From assembly GCF_006442545.2 (NCBI RefSeq), contig NZ_CP083952.1, forward strand, positions 2,845,501 through 2,909,500: DNA of 64,000 nucleotides, written 5' to 3'. Below are positions 57,532 to 64,000 of the stretch, piece after piece. This DNA comes from Mesorhizobium sp. B2-1-8. Its GTDB lineage: Bacteria; Pseudomonadota; Alphaproteobacteria; Rhizobiales; Rhizobiaceae. Each line of letters opens with the position of its first letter. The first letter of the stretch is position 1. Below the pieces are notes generated by a model that was not told the origin of the DNA, made no database searches, and saw only the letters and a list, made by a program, of their open reading frames with translations. The translations under genes were made by a program, and so were the position numbers.

Positions 57532-58023
57532 ATGGATGAGACGGAAATTCACGCCGATCCCAGTGCGCACCCCGATCCGGGGGCATTAGGGTCGATTACC
57601 GAAGACGCGCTCGACGCGCAGATCGGCTACAATCTCAGGCGTGCCTCGACTTTGGCCTTGAGTGATTTCGCCGTCGAGCTGGCGGATGCGGCGCTGCGCC
57701 CGGTCACCTATGGCATGCTGGCGCTCATCGACGAACAACCCGGTATCCGCGCCGCCGAACTCTGCCGCCAGCTCGGCATGAAGAGCGCCAACATGGCGCC
57801 GCTGCTTGCCGAGCTCGAAGGGCGAGGGCTGGTCGAGCGCGACGACCATTCGGACGACAAGCGCGTGCAGGTGCTGACCCTGACACCGGCCGCGAGGAAG
57901 GCCATGCCCGGATGGCGGCGACAGGTTCGCCGGCATGAAGACCGGTTCCTGCATCGGCTGACAGCCAAGGAGCGGGCAACGCTGCTTCGCCTGCTGCGTC
58001 TGATCTGGACGGAGCAAGGCTAG
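57532..58023 (+). CDS. MarR family regulator, likely of hydroxycinnamate degradation
   Basis: 163 aa from the ATG at 57532. The winged helix is at about 60-125 (YGMLALIDEQPGIRAAELCR, KSANMAPLLAELEGRGLVER, DDHSDDKRVQVLTLT). The N-terminal 30 residues are an acidic extension. Its position opposite the ech/ligase operon and the paired palindromes suggest a CouR-like repressor that releases DNA on binding p-coumaroyl-CoA or feruloyl-CoA. Confidence 0.92.
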   Translation: MDETEIHADPSAHPDPGALGSITEDALDAQIGYNLRRASTLALSDFAVELADAALRPVTYGMLALIDEQPGIRAAELCRQLGMKSANMAPLLAELEGRGLVERDDHSDDKRVQVLTLTPAARKAMPGWRRQVRRHEDRFLHRLTAKERATLLRLLRLIWTEQG

Positions 58024-58150
58024 AGCAATTCCAGGAAAAGTGCGTAGCGGTTTTCCCGGGAAAAGCGCGTAGCGCTTTCCCTAGGGAATTGCGTGAAAAC
58101 AAAGAGTTAGAGCGGTTCGGCGATTTCAACAAACACTGAACCGCTCTAGG
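58023..58150. repeat. Rhizobial REP-like palindromic repeat (GCAATTCC / AGAGCGGTTC unit)
   Basis: AGAGCAATTCCAGGAAAAG...GGAATTGCG is followed by a second hairpin TAGAGCGGTTC (58108-58118)...GAACCGCTCTA (58138-58148) with 11-bp perfect arms. The composite is a common interspersed element of Mesorhizobium intergenic regions. It starts at the MarR stop and may end that transcript. Confidence 0.8.
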
Positions 58151-58291
58151 GACTTCGTCTCGTCAGGCAGCGCCGCCAGCGGCAGCGACGCAACCGACAT
58201 GGGCGGTAAACTGATGTTACTTGAGGAACCGGGAAAATAGCTGCACGTTCATCCTCGTCAGGATTTTTCTCACCTTTTTGGGAGTTTTCGC

Positions 58292-58855
58292 ATGTCGCTT
58301 TCCGGCTCGACAACCCGTTATGGACGCGTTGCCCAGGCTCTCCATTGGCTGACGGCTTTGCTGGTGCTCGCCGCCTTCCTCGTATCCGCCGGAGGGCCGC
58401 CCGAACGCGTCTATTCCACGGCCAGGGCATCGACATTGCTGCTGCACGAGTCGCTTGGCCTCTCGGTTCTCTGTTTGCTGGTCATTCGCCTGGTCTGGCG
58501 CCTTTTCGATCGCATTCCCGATTCGCCGGCCATGCCTGGCTGGATGGAGATTGCTTCGAAAGCAACGCACTGGGCGCTTTACGCCCTTCTGTTCGCTGTC
58601 CCGGCGACCGCCATGCTCGGCGCATGGTTTGGCGGGCATCCGGTCGCGGTCTATGGGTTGGGAGCGATCGGTCCGTTTTCCGGCTCCTGGGGAGCGCCGC
58701 TGGCGGAGATCCATGGCACGCTTGGCGATATCATCATGTGGCTCGCCGGCCTGCACGCGGCCGCTGCCATCTTCCATCATATCTTCCTTCGCGACCGGGT
58801 GCTGAGCCAGATGCTGCCGGGCCTGCCCGATCCATCGTCCGGGCAGGGCGGCTGA
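58292..58855 (+). CDS. Cytochrome b561 family protein
   Basis: 187 aa with GGAG eight bases before the ATG. Four membrane helices carry the heme-ligand His residues: RVAQALHWLTALLVLAAFLV, TLLLHESLGLSVLCLLVIRL, KATHWALYALLFAVPATAML and AGLHAAAAIFHHIFL. It transfers electrons at the inner membrane, usually from quinol. No partner such as YceI is present nearby. Confidence 0.93.
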   Translation: MSLSGSTTRYGRVAQALHWLTALLVLAAFLVSAGGPPERVYSTARASTLLLHESLGLSVLCLLVIRLVWRLFDRIPDSPAMPGWMEIASKATHWALYALLFAVPATAMLGAWFGGHPVAVYGLGAIGPFSGSWGAPLAEIHGTLGDIIMWLAGLHAAAAIFHHIFLRDRVLSQMLPGLPDPSSGQGG

Positions 58856-58861
58856 ACGCGG

Positions 58862-59070
58862 TCAGTCGAGAATGATGCGGATCGCCTGATCGACCACCGG
58901 GTGCAGGCCGCTGGCCTGGAAGGAGAGGCGATTGCCGGAGCCGACATTGCTGGTCATGGCGATGGTGAGGTCCGCCTCCGGGTCGTGCAGCATGACGGCG
59001 ACGTAGCCCGGAATGCTGCCCTGGTGCCCATAGAAGGCGCGGTCGGCATAGGCGCTCTGGAACGGTGGAT
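58862..59070 (-). pseudogene. Remnant: C-terminal end of a beta-lactamase-family serine hydrolase
   Basis: The minus strand encodes about 68 residues ending at the stop 58862-58864: YGHQGSIPGYVAVMLHDPEA, LTIAMTSNVGSGN and HPVVDQAIRIIL. The GHQGSIPGY is the KTG-box-like HxGxxPGY of class C beta-lactamase-type esterases. The first 300 or so residues are missing. The upstream junction is close to the 3' end of the FAD oxidoreductase. Confidence 0.75.
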
Positions 59071-59124
59071 TTCATCGCAAACGCTCCTGATGACATTTTA
59101 CGGGTTGAGGCAAGGGCGTGAAAT

Positions 59125-60258
59125 TCATGGAGCCGACGCCGGGGCCAGGAAGCGATCGGGCGCCAGCGCCGCGGCGGTGACGCCGAGGGCCGTGACATCC
59201 TCGGGCAAGGACTGCCCGCGTATCAGCGCCGCGCTCAGCCTGGCCAGCGTCAGCGAGACCTGGAAGCCGTAGCCGCCCTGGCCGCCGAGCCAGAAGAAGC
59301 CGGGCAGGCGCGGGTCGAAGCCAGCGACCGGCGTGCGGTCGGGCGCGAAGGTGCGCAGGCCCGCCCATGGCGTCGACGGACGGCCGATGCGCATCGACGT
59401 CGCCTGTTCGATGCGGTCGACGGCGATGGCGACGTCGATGTCTTGCGGCCAGGCGTCGCAAGGCTCGGAATCGGTCTCGTCGGCGAGCGAGCCGATCAGC
59501 CTGCCGGCATCGGGCTTGAAGTAGAACTGCTCGTGCAGGTCGACCACCAGCGGCCAACTGGCAATGTCCATGCCGGCGGGCGGGTCGAACAGGAAGGCGG
59601 TGCGCTGTTTCGGCTGGAAGCCGAGGCTCGGGAGCCCCGCCATGCCGGCGACGATATCGACCCAGGCGCCGGCGGCGTTGACGACGATGTCGGCCGAGTA
59701 GACGCCGGCGCTCGTTTCAATCCGAAAAGCGCTGCCGTCGCGTGATATGGAGCGGACCTCCTCGCCGGTGCGGATGATGCCGCCACCGGCCTTCAGCGCC
59801 GAGGCGCTGGACCCCAGCATCTTGCCGGTATCGACATCCACCGCGTCCGGTTCATAGACTCCGCCGCAGGTGTTTTCCCTGGCAATGACCGGAACCAGTG
59901 CGTGGAGTTCGGCCGCCAACAGACGCCGCACGCTCGGCACCAGCGCCTGCAATTCATGAGCCAGCTTGTCGATGGCGGTATCGTCGCCGACCCAGCCGAC
60001 GTGCAGCGCGCCACGCCGATGGGCGACGAAGCCGCCTTCAACTATTGCCTGCCGGCTGGCCAGCGTCAGCGCGCGCACCAGGCGGTTGCCATAGGTCTCG
60101 GTGAACAGAGCGGCGGAACGGCCACTGGCGTGGTAGCCGAGATGCGGCTCACGCTCGATGACGGTGACTGCGGCCCAATCCGCCACCTCGGCGGCAAGCG
60201 AGAGGCCGGCGATGCCGCCGCCGATGACGATGATCTTCGTGGGAGAATTCGACTGCAT
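59125..60258 (-). CDS. FAD-dependent oxidoreductase, D-amino-acid dehydrogenase/glycine oxidase-like (DAO family)
   Basis: 377 aa. The N-terminal KIIVIGGGIAGLSLAAEVAD is the dinucleotide motif for FAD. The DAO pattern continues with ERRGALHVGWVG-like RRGALHVGWVGDD, VVNAAGAWVDIVA and the C-terminal FWLGGQGGYGFQVS. It oxidises an amine or amino acid with FAD. It is divergent from an XRE-cupin regulator, a pairing typical of amino acid or polyamine catabolic genes; the substrate is not known. Confidence 0.9.
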   Translation of the reverse strand: MQSNSPTKIIVIGGGIAGLSLAAEVADWAAVTVIEREPHLGYHASGRSAALFTETYGNRLVRALTLASRQAIVEGGFVAHRRGALHVGWVGDDTAIDKLAHELQALVPSVRRLLAAELHALVPVIARENTCGGVYEPDAVDVDTGKMLGSSASALKAGGGIIRTGEEVRSISRDGSAFRIETSAGVYSADIVVNAAGAWVDIVAGMAGLPSLGFQPKQRTAFLFDPPAGMDIASWPLVVDLHEQFYFKPDAGRLIGSLADETDSEPCDAWPQDIDVAIAVDRIEQATSMRIGRPSTPWAGLRTFAPDRTPVAGFDPRLPGFFWLGGQGGYGFQVSLTLARLSAALIRGQSLPEDVTALGVTAAALAPDRFLAPASAP

Positions 60259-60272
60259 CCATCAGTCGTAAA

Positions 60273-60317
60273 AATAATTTCGTATCCAGTCAATATTTAG
60301 CGTATAGGAAAATTATT
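60273..60317. promoter_or_regulatory. Candidate operator in the DAO/XRE intergenic region
   Basis: AATAATTT (60273-60280) and AAATTATT (60310-60317) are perfect 8-base arms 29 bases apart, with CGTATCC and GTATAGG inside them partly complementary. The AT-rich stretch lies between divergent promoters where the XRE-cupin protein could bind. Confidence 0.45.
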
Positions 60318-60382
60318 GGCGTTGTTGATGACGGCCGGGAGTTCGAATAGCTAGAGTGGAGAAGCGGCTGGACCGCCGCGCC

Positions 60383-61012
60383 ATGGAGCTGACAATGTCG
60401 GAGCAACCGAACCTCGGTGATTGTCTGCGGGCCCTGAGAAAAACCCATGGCTGGACCTTGCAGGAGGTCAGCTCTCTCACCGGCGTCGCGGTGTCGACGC
60501 TGTCCAAGGTCGAGAACGACCAGATGTCGCTGAGCTATGACAAGCTCCTGCAGATTTGCGAGGGGCTCGGCATCCATGTGACGGAACTGCTCAGCGGCGA
60601 CCGCAAGCAGCCGGCGTCGCGCACCCGCCGTTCGGTGACCTCGCAATCCAACACGCTGCGCCAGCTGACCCGCAACTACGACTACCGGTATCTCGCCACC
60701 GACCTGGTGCGCAAACGCATGGTGCCGATCCATGCCTATGCGCGCGCCCGCACGCCGGAAGAATTCGGCCCGCTGACCAGGCACGCCGGCGAGGAATTCC
60801 TGATCGTGCTCAAGGGCGAGATCGAACTGCACACCGAACAGTACGCTCCGGTGCGGCTGAGAGAGGGCGAGAGCGTCTACATCGATTCCACCATGGGCCA
60901 CGCCTATCTCTCGGTGGGCGAGGGCGACGCCGAGATGCTGTGCGTCTGCTCCGGCGACGAGCCCGACATGGAAGGCACGCTGCTGAGCGTGCTGGAGACG
61001 GTGGATGGGTAG
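60383..61012 (+). CDS. XRE family regulator with cupin sensor domain
   Basis: 209 aa from the ATG at 60383 (ATG 60395 is also possible). The XRE HTH is at about 10-65 (GDCLRALRKTHGWTLQEVSS, VAVSTLSKVENDQMSLSYDK) and a cupin_2 domain at about 120-195 (HAGEEFLIVLKGEIELHTEQ, LREGESVYIDSTMGHAYLSV). Members such as PuuR and SutR sense the substrate of the neighbouring catabolic gene. Divergent from the DAO-family oxidoreductase, its likely target. Confidence 0.93.
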   Translation: MELTMSEQPNLGDCLRALRKTHGWTLQEVSSLTGVAVSTLSKVENDQMSLSYDKLLQICEGLGIHVTELLSGDRKQPASRTRRSVTSQSNTLRQLTRNYDYRYLATDLVRKRMVPIHAYARARTPEEFGPLTRHAGEEFLIVLKGEIELHTEQYAPVRLREGESVYIDSTMGHAYLSVGEGDAEMLCVCSGDEPDMEGTLLSVLETVDG

Positions 61013-61137
61013 GGGGCGCAGCTCACCGCGCAAGTTTTCTGCAGCTCGATTCAGTCTTTCTGGTTCGAACTGCGCGGCGAAACCGGCTATAGGACCGCTG
61101 AAACCGCAAGCCCCGCCAACTCGATGAGGAAATCCCA

Positions 61138-61842
61138 ATGAATTCAGAAAAGACAGCCGTCATCGTGGCCGGCGGCAGCGGCATGGGGGCGGCGGCGGCG
61201 AAGCGCCTGGCGGCGGATGGGTTCAAGGTCGCGATCCTGTCTTCGTCCGGCAAGGGCGAGGCGCTGGCCAAGGAGCTTGGCGGGCTGGGCGTCACCGGCT
61301 CCAACCAGTCGAACGACGATCTGCAGCGTCTCGCCGACCTGACGCTGGAGCGCTATGGCCGCATCGACGTGCTGGTCAACAGCGGTGGCCACGGCCCGCG
61401 CGCGCCGATCCTGGAGATCACGGACGAGCAGTGGCATACCGGCATGGACGTCTACCTGATGAACGTCATCCGACCGGTGCGCATCGTGGCGCCGCAGATG
61501 GTCAAGCAGAAGGGCGGCGCCATCATCAACATCTCGACGGCCTGGGTCGCCGAGCCGAACGCGATGTTCCCGACCTCGGCCGTGTTCCGCGCCGGCCTTG
61601 CCGCCTACACCAAGATTTTCGCCAACACCTACGCGGCCGACAATGTGCGCATGAACAATGTGCTGCCCGGCTGGATCGACAGCCTGCCCGGCACCGAAGA
61701 GCGCCGCGACAACGTGCCGATGCAGCGCTACGGGACGAGTGAGGAGATCGCCGCCACGATTGCCTTCCTGGCTTCGGAAGGGGCGGGATATATTACGGGG
61801 CAGAATATCCGCGTGGATGGGGGCGTTATCAGGGCGCTGTGA
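61138..61842 (+). CDS. SDR family protein lacking the usual YxxxK
   Basis: 234 aa. The N-terminal VIVAGGSGMGAAAAKRLAAD is an SDR glycine motif and VLVNSGGHGPRAPI the NAG-like segment. Ser133 of the active site is kept (NISTAW), but the place where Tyr and Lys normally sit reads PTSAVFRAGLAAYTK, so neither catalytic residue is visible. The rest (MNNVLPGWIDSLPGT, GYITGQNIRVDGG) is conventional. Either it uses other residues or it is not a dehydrogenase. Same strand as the XRE gene, 125 bases downstream. Confidence 0.88.
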   Translation: MNSEKTAVIVAGGSGMGAAAAKRLAADGFKVAILSSSGKGEALAKELGGLGVTGSNQSNDDLQRLADLTLERYGRIDVLVNSGGHGPRAPILEITDEQWHTGMDVYLMNVIRPVRIVAPQMVKQKGGAIINISTAWVAEPNAMFPTSAVFRAGLAAYTKIFANTYAADNVRMNNVLPGWIDSLPGTEERRDNVPMQRYGTSEEIAATIAFLASEGAGYITGQNIRVDGGVIRAL

Positions 61843-61869
61843 GCGGGATTGGCTCGATCCCTTGCAGAA

Positions 61870-62052
61870 GCCGGCGGGCCAGCGCCCCCCTCTGTCCTGC
61901 CGGACATCTCCCCCTCGAGGGGGGAGATCGGATGTCACCACGGCTTTCGCCAATTTTCGGTGTTGAAGAAAAGAGCCGGCGCCGAAGCTGCCAATCTCCC
62001 CCCTTGAGGGGGAGATGTCCGGCAGGACAGAGGGGGGCGCTGGCCCGCCGGC
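61870..62052. repeat. Palindromic intergenic repeat, RIME-like, copy 3
   Basis: Arms GCCGGCGGGCCAGCGCC... and ...GGCGCTGGCCCGCCGGC enclose CCTGCCGGACATCTCCCC and its complement, with a centre related to copy 2 (CGGCTTTCGCCAATTTTC...AGAGCCGGCGCCGAAG). It lies after the SDR gene, opposite the peroxidase remnant. Confidence 0.9.
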
Positions 62053-62086
62053 GTTTCGTTTTGGGTGCCATGCTCGTCCCGACGCT

Positions 62087-62359
62087 TCAGTGGCCCCCCA
62101 CCTGATCCGCATCCGTCAGCGCCTGCAGAAACGCCACGATGTCGTCGATCTCGGCGTCGTCGAGCGCCGGCTTGTCGCCGGGTTTCTTGCCGTCGAAGGG
62201 CGGGTCTTGATTCAGGTTCGGCCAGTAAGCCTTTGGCAAATCGTCATATTGGTCGACCGTGCTGTCGGTGTTTTTCGGGTACAAGCGCCGGGGTCGGTGT
62301 CGCGGCTGGCGTAGAAGGCGACGGCGTCGCGCAGTGTCGGTGTCTCCGGCGCGCCGCAT
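62087..62359 (-). pseudogene. Remnant: C-terminal end of a di-heme cytochrome c peroxidase (MauG-like)
   Basis: The minus strand encodes ETPTLRDAVAFYASRDTDPG in one frame and, after a one-base shift, LYPKNTDSTVDQYDDLPKAY, WPNLNQDPPFDGK and PALDDAEIDDIVAFLQALTD in another, ending at a stop at 62087-62089. This is the C-terminal part of a MauG/CcpA-type di-heme peroxidase. The heme-binding CxxCH sites and the upstream 250 or more residues are missing. Confidence 0.75.
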
Positions 62360-62362
62360 CGC

Positions 62363-64000
62363 CTACGCGCTCAAGGCATTTGGCCTTTCGAAAAGTCTAT
62401 GAACCTCGGAGCACGGCATTGGGCGGCCGAAGAACCAGCCTTGGACATCCGTGCAACCATTTTCCTTGACCAGCCTGTACTGGTCCTCGGTCTCGACGCC
62501 TTCCGCGGTCGTGGTCATGCCGAGCGTCGCGCCGAGTTCGGCGACGGCCTTGACGATCGCCCGGCTTTCGCTGCTCTCGCACATCAGGCTGACGAAGCTG
62601 CGGTCGATCTTGATGCGGTTGAACGGGAACGACCTGAGATAGCTCAGCGAGGAATAGCCGGTGCCGAAATCGTCCATGGCTATGCTGATGCCCAGATCCT
62701 GCAGGCGGTGGAGCGTCGTTATCGTGTTTTCATTGTGCGCAAGCAGCACCGACTCGGTGATTTCCAGCTCGAGCCGTGACGGCAGCAGGCCCGAGGCCAC
62801 GAGCGCCGAGGCAACCTGAAGCGGCAGCGTCTGCTGTTTGAACTGGGCCGGCGAGAGATTGACCGCGACCTTGATGGTCGCGGGCCACTTCGCGGCGTCG
62901 ACGCAGGCACGCCTCAAGATCCACTCGCCAAGCGCCTCGATCACGCCCGTCTCCTCGGCCATCTGGATAAACTCCGATGGTTGGAGCAGGCCGAGGCGCG
63001 GATGCTCCCATCGCACCAGCGCTTCGAAGCCCGTCAGTTCCGAGGTCTGTGCGTCATGCAGCGGTTGATAGTGCAGGACGAACTGCTCGTTCGCGACGCC
63101 GAGAGCAAGCTCGGACTCGAGCTGGCGCCGCTCCCGCAGTCTTGCGTCCATTCCTGCCTCGAAAGACCTGCAGGTCCCGCGGCCCTCCATCTTGGCCTTG
63201 TACAAGGCAAGGTCGGCATTGCGGATGAGGATTTCCGAACTTTGCCCATCGTCCGGGAAGACGGCGATGCCGATGCTGCTGCCAATGTTGATCTTGTGGC
63301 CCTGGATCAAGAATTCGCCGGCCAGGGCGTGAATGACCCGGCTCGCCAGAACGCCGGCCTCGTCACTGCCATCGAGCAAGAGCTGGAGGATGACGAATTC
63401 GTCGCCGCCGATCCTTGCCACCATGGCGGTCTCACCGGCCTGCTGCTGCAGGCGCCTCGCCACTTCACTGAGGAGCCGGTCGCCGATCGGATGGCCGAGC
63501 GTGTCATTGACCGGTTTGAAACGGTCGAGATCGACGCAATGGACGGCCAGCTTCTCGCCCTCCCTGAGGCTTCTCAGCGCCTCGTCCATCGTGCCGGCCA
63601 ACAGACCCCGGTTGGGCAGGCCGGTAAGGATGTCGTGCGTGGCGAGGTGCTGGATCTCGATGGTGCGTTCCTCGACCCGCCGCTCCAGGGTCTCGGCGGC
63701 ATCGGCCTGCATCGTCATCGTGCGCCCGATCGCATACCAGCAGGCCAGCGCCAGCAGCGTGACGACCGCGACCGCCGCGTAGCCGGCCAGTTCGAATTCC
63801 CGCACGGCCTGGGCGTCCATGTTGTCGTCGAATCTGCTGTTGGGAAAACCGGCCCAGAGACCCCAGGCACTTCTAGGATCGTTGAGCGAGAGCGGGAGGA
63901 CTTCGGAATAGATCAGATTGGGGTCCGCAGCCGTGAAAGCGTGGGAATCAGCCGCCAGGGCCGTCGACATCTTGTGCTGGTCGGATTCGAACCCGTAGCC
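62363..64000 (-). CDS. GGDEF-EAL cyclic-di-GMP signalling protein (5' end beyond window)
   Basis: At least 545 residues; the frame stays open to the window edge, so the start lies beyond 64000. Visible order: the end of an extracytoplasmic sensor (LIYSEVLPLSLNDPRSAWGL), a TM segment (AGYAAVAVVTLLALACWYAI), a short coiled coil, GGDEF (RIGGDEFVILQ, DRFKPVNDTLGHPIGD) and EAL (GFEALVRWEHPRLG, VNLSPAQFKQ, LEITESVLL, MDDFGTGYSSLSYLRSF, TTAEGVETEDQ). Both catalytic motif sets are intact. The third c-di-GMP protein of the window. Confidence 0.95.
   Translation of the reverse strand, partial: GYGFESDQHKMSTALAADSHAFTAADPNLIYSEVLPLSLNDPRSAWGLWAGFPNSRFDDNMDAQAVREFELAGYAAVAVVTLLALACWYAIGRTMTMQADAAETLERRVEERTIEIQHLATHDILTGLPNRGLLAGTMDEALRSLREGEKLAVHCVDLDRFKPVNDTLGHPIGDRLLSEVARRLQQQAGETAMVARIGGDEFVILQLLLDGSDEAGVLASRVIHALAGEFLIQGHKINIGSSIGIAVFPDDGQSSEILIRNADLALYKAKMEGRGTCRSFEAGMDARLRERRQLESELALGVANEQFVLHYQPLHDAQTSELTGFEALVRWEHPRLGLLQPSEFIQMAEETGVIEALGEWILRRACVDAAKWPATIKVAVNLSPAQFKQQTLPLQVASALVASGLLPSRLELEITESVLLAHNENTITTLHRLQDLGISIAMDDFGTGYSSLSYLRSFPFNRIKIDRSFVSLMCESSESRAIVKAVAELGATLGMTTTAEGVETEDQYRLVKENGCTDVQGWFFGRPMPCSEVHRLFERPNALSA

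Noticed and set aside
63965-64000. GGTTCGAATCC-like T-loop sequence near the right edge on the minus strand
   Set aside because: The flanking bases do not form a five-base T-stem, and the stretch is in frame with the GGDEF-EAL protein, whose reading continues through it.

Overview
The window looks like a chromosomal segment of a GC-rich alphaproteobacterium of the Rhizobiales, most likely Mesorhizobium or a close relative. The pointers are the codon use, the dispersed palindromic intergenic elements typical of rhizobia, a GAAC-N7-GAAC LexA box of the alphaproteobacterial type upstream of dinB, and many GTG and TTG starts. I saw no rRNA, tRNA, CRISPR array, prophage or replication origin. Genes are mostly small independent units: metabolic enzymes, regulators and signalling proteins, with several broken genes between them.

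Layout. 0.2-2.3 kb: an NfeD protease/slipin pair. 2.6-4.4 kb: a small conserved gene, a strong terminator, then a scar of three gene remnants (autotransporter barrel end, AraC HTH end, LuxR end). 4.4-6.4 kb: a divergent LysR regulator and zinc-free MDR oxidoreductase. 6.6-14.3 kb: two tandem three-gene molybdenum hydroxylase operons (2Fe-2S, FAD/4Fe-4S and Mo subunits) facing a TetR regulator. 15.3-18.3 kb: an ECF sigma factor with a SnoaL-like tail, an exported CMD/AhpD-like protein and an amidase. 18.4-24.7 kb: bestrophin, DUF899, a TPR/HTH regulator with a beta-propeller protein, an aldo/keto reductase and small proteins. 25.2-29.5 kb: a HerA-like ATPase, a cupin, a small membrane protein, and a scar joining an ABC permease remnant to a 5'-truncated Gfo/Idh/MocA oxidoreductase. 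29.6-33.3 kb: a CHASE-PAS-GGDEF-EAL protein and a methyltransferase.

At 33.37-33.83 kb lies the most striking object: a 455-bp element with perfect 21-bp terminal inverted repeats and an exact 8-bp target duplication, whose only cargo is an orphan Imm8-type immunity gene. 34-37.3 kb: Nudix, fatty acid hydroxylase, DUF1232 and LexA-boxed dinB. 37.4-42.1 kb: an HxlR regulator divergent from a reductase, then an SDR/hydrolase/reductase/ECF-SnoaL operon. 42.1-45.0 kb: alkylation repair (2OG oxygenase, Ogt, Ada). 45.1-45.9 kb: HigBA with paired operators. 46-50.9 kb: a second HxlR/DUF1330 divergent pair and a PAS-GGDEF-EAL protein. 51.3-53.9 kb: a nitroreductase/CapK-PaaK-like pair. 54-58 kb: an arginine-deiminase-like enzyme and a hydroxycinnamate module (CoA ligase, hydratase/lyase, MarR with two operator palindromes). 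58.3-62.4 kb: cytochrome b561, a serine hydrolase remnant, an FAD amino-acid oxidase with an XRE-cupin regulator, an atypical SDR and a cytochrome c peroxidase remnant. 62.4-64 kb: a GGDEF-EAL protein that runs off the right edge.

Three themes recur. Cyclic-di-GMP turnover is represented by three hybrid GGDEF-EAL proteins. Local regulators face their target operons across palindromic operators (TetR, two HxlR, HigA, MarR, XRE). Gene decay is common: at least nine remnants, plus several families of palindromic repeats in the gaps.
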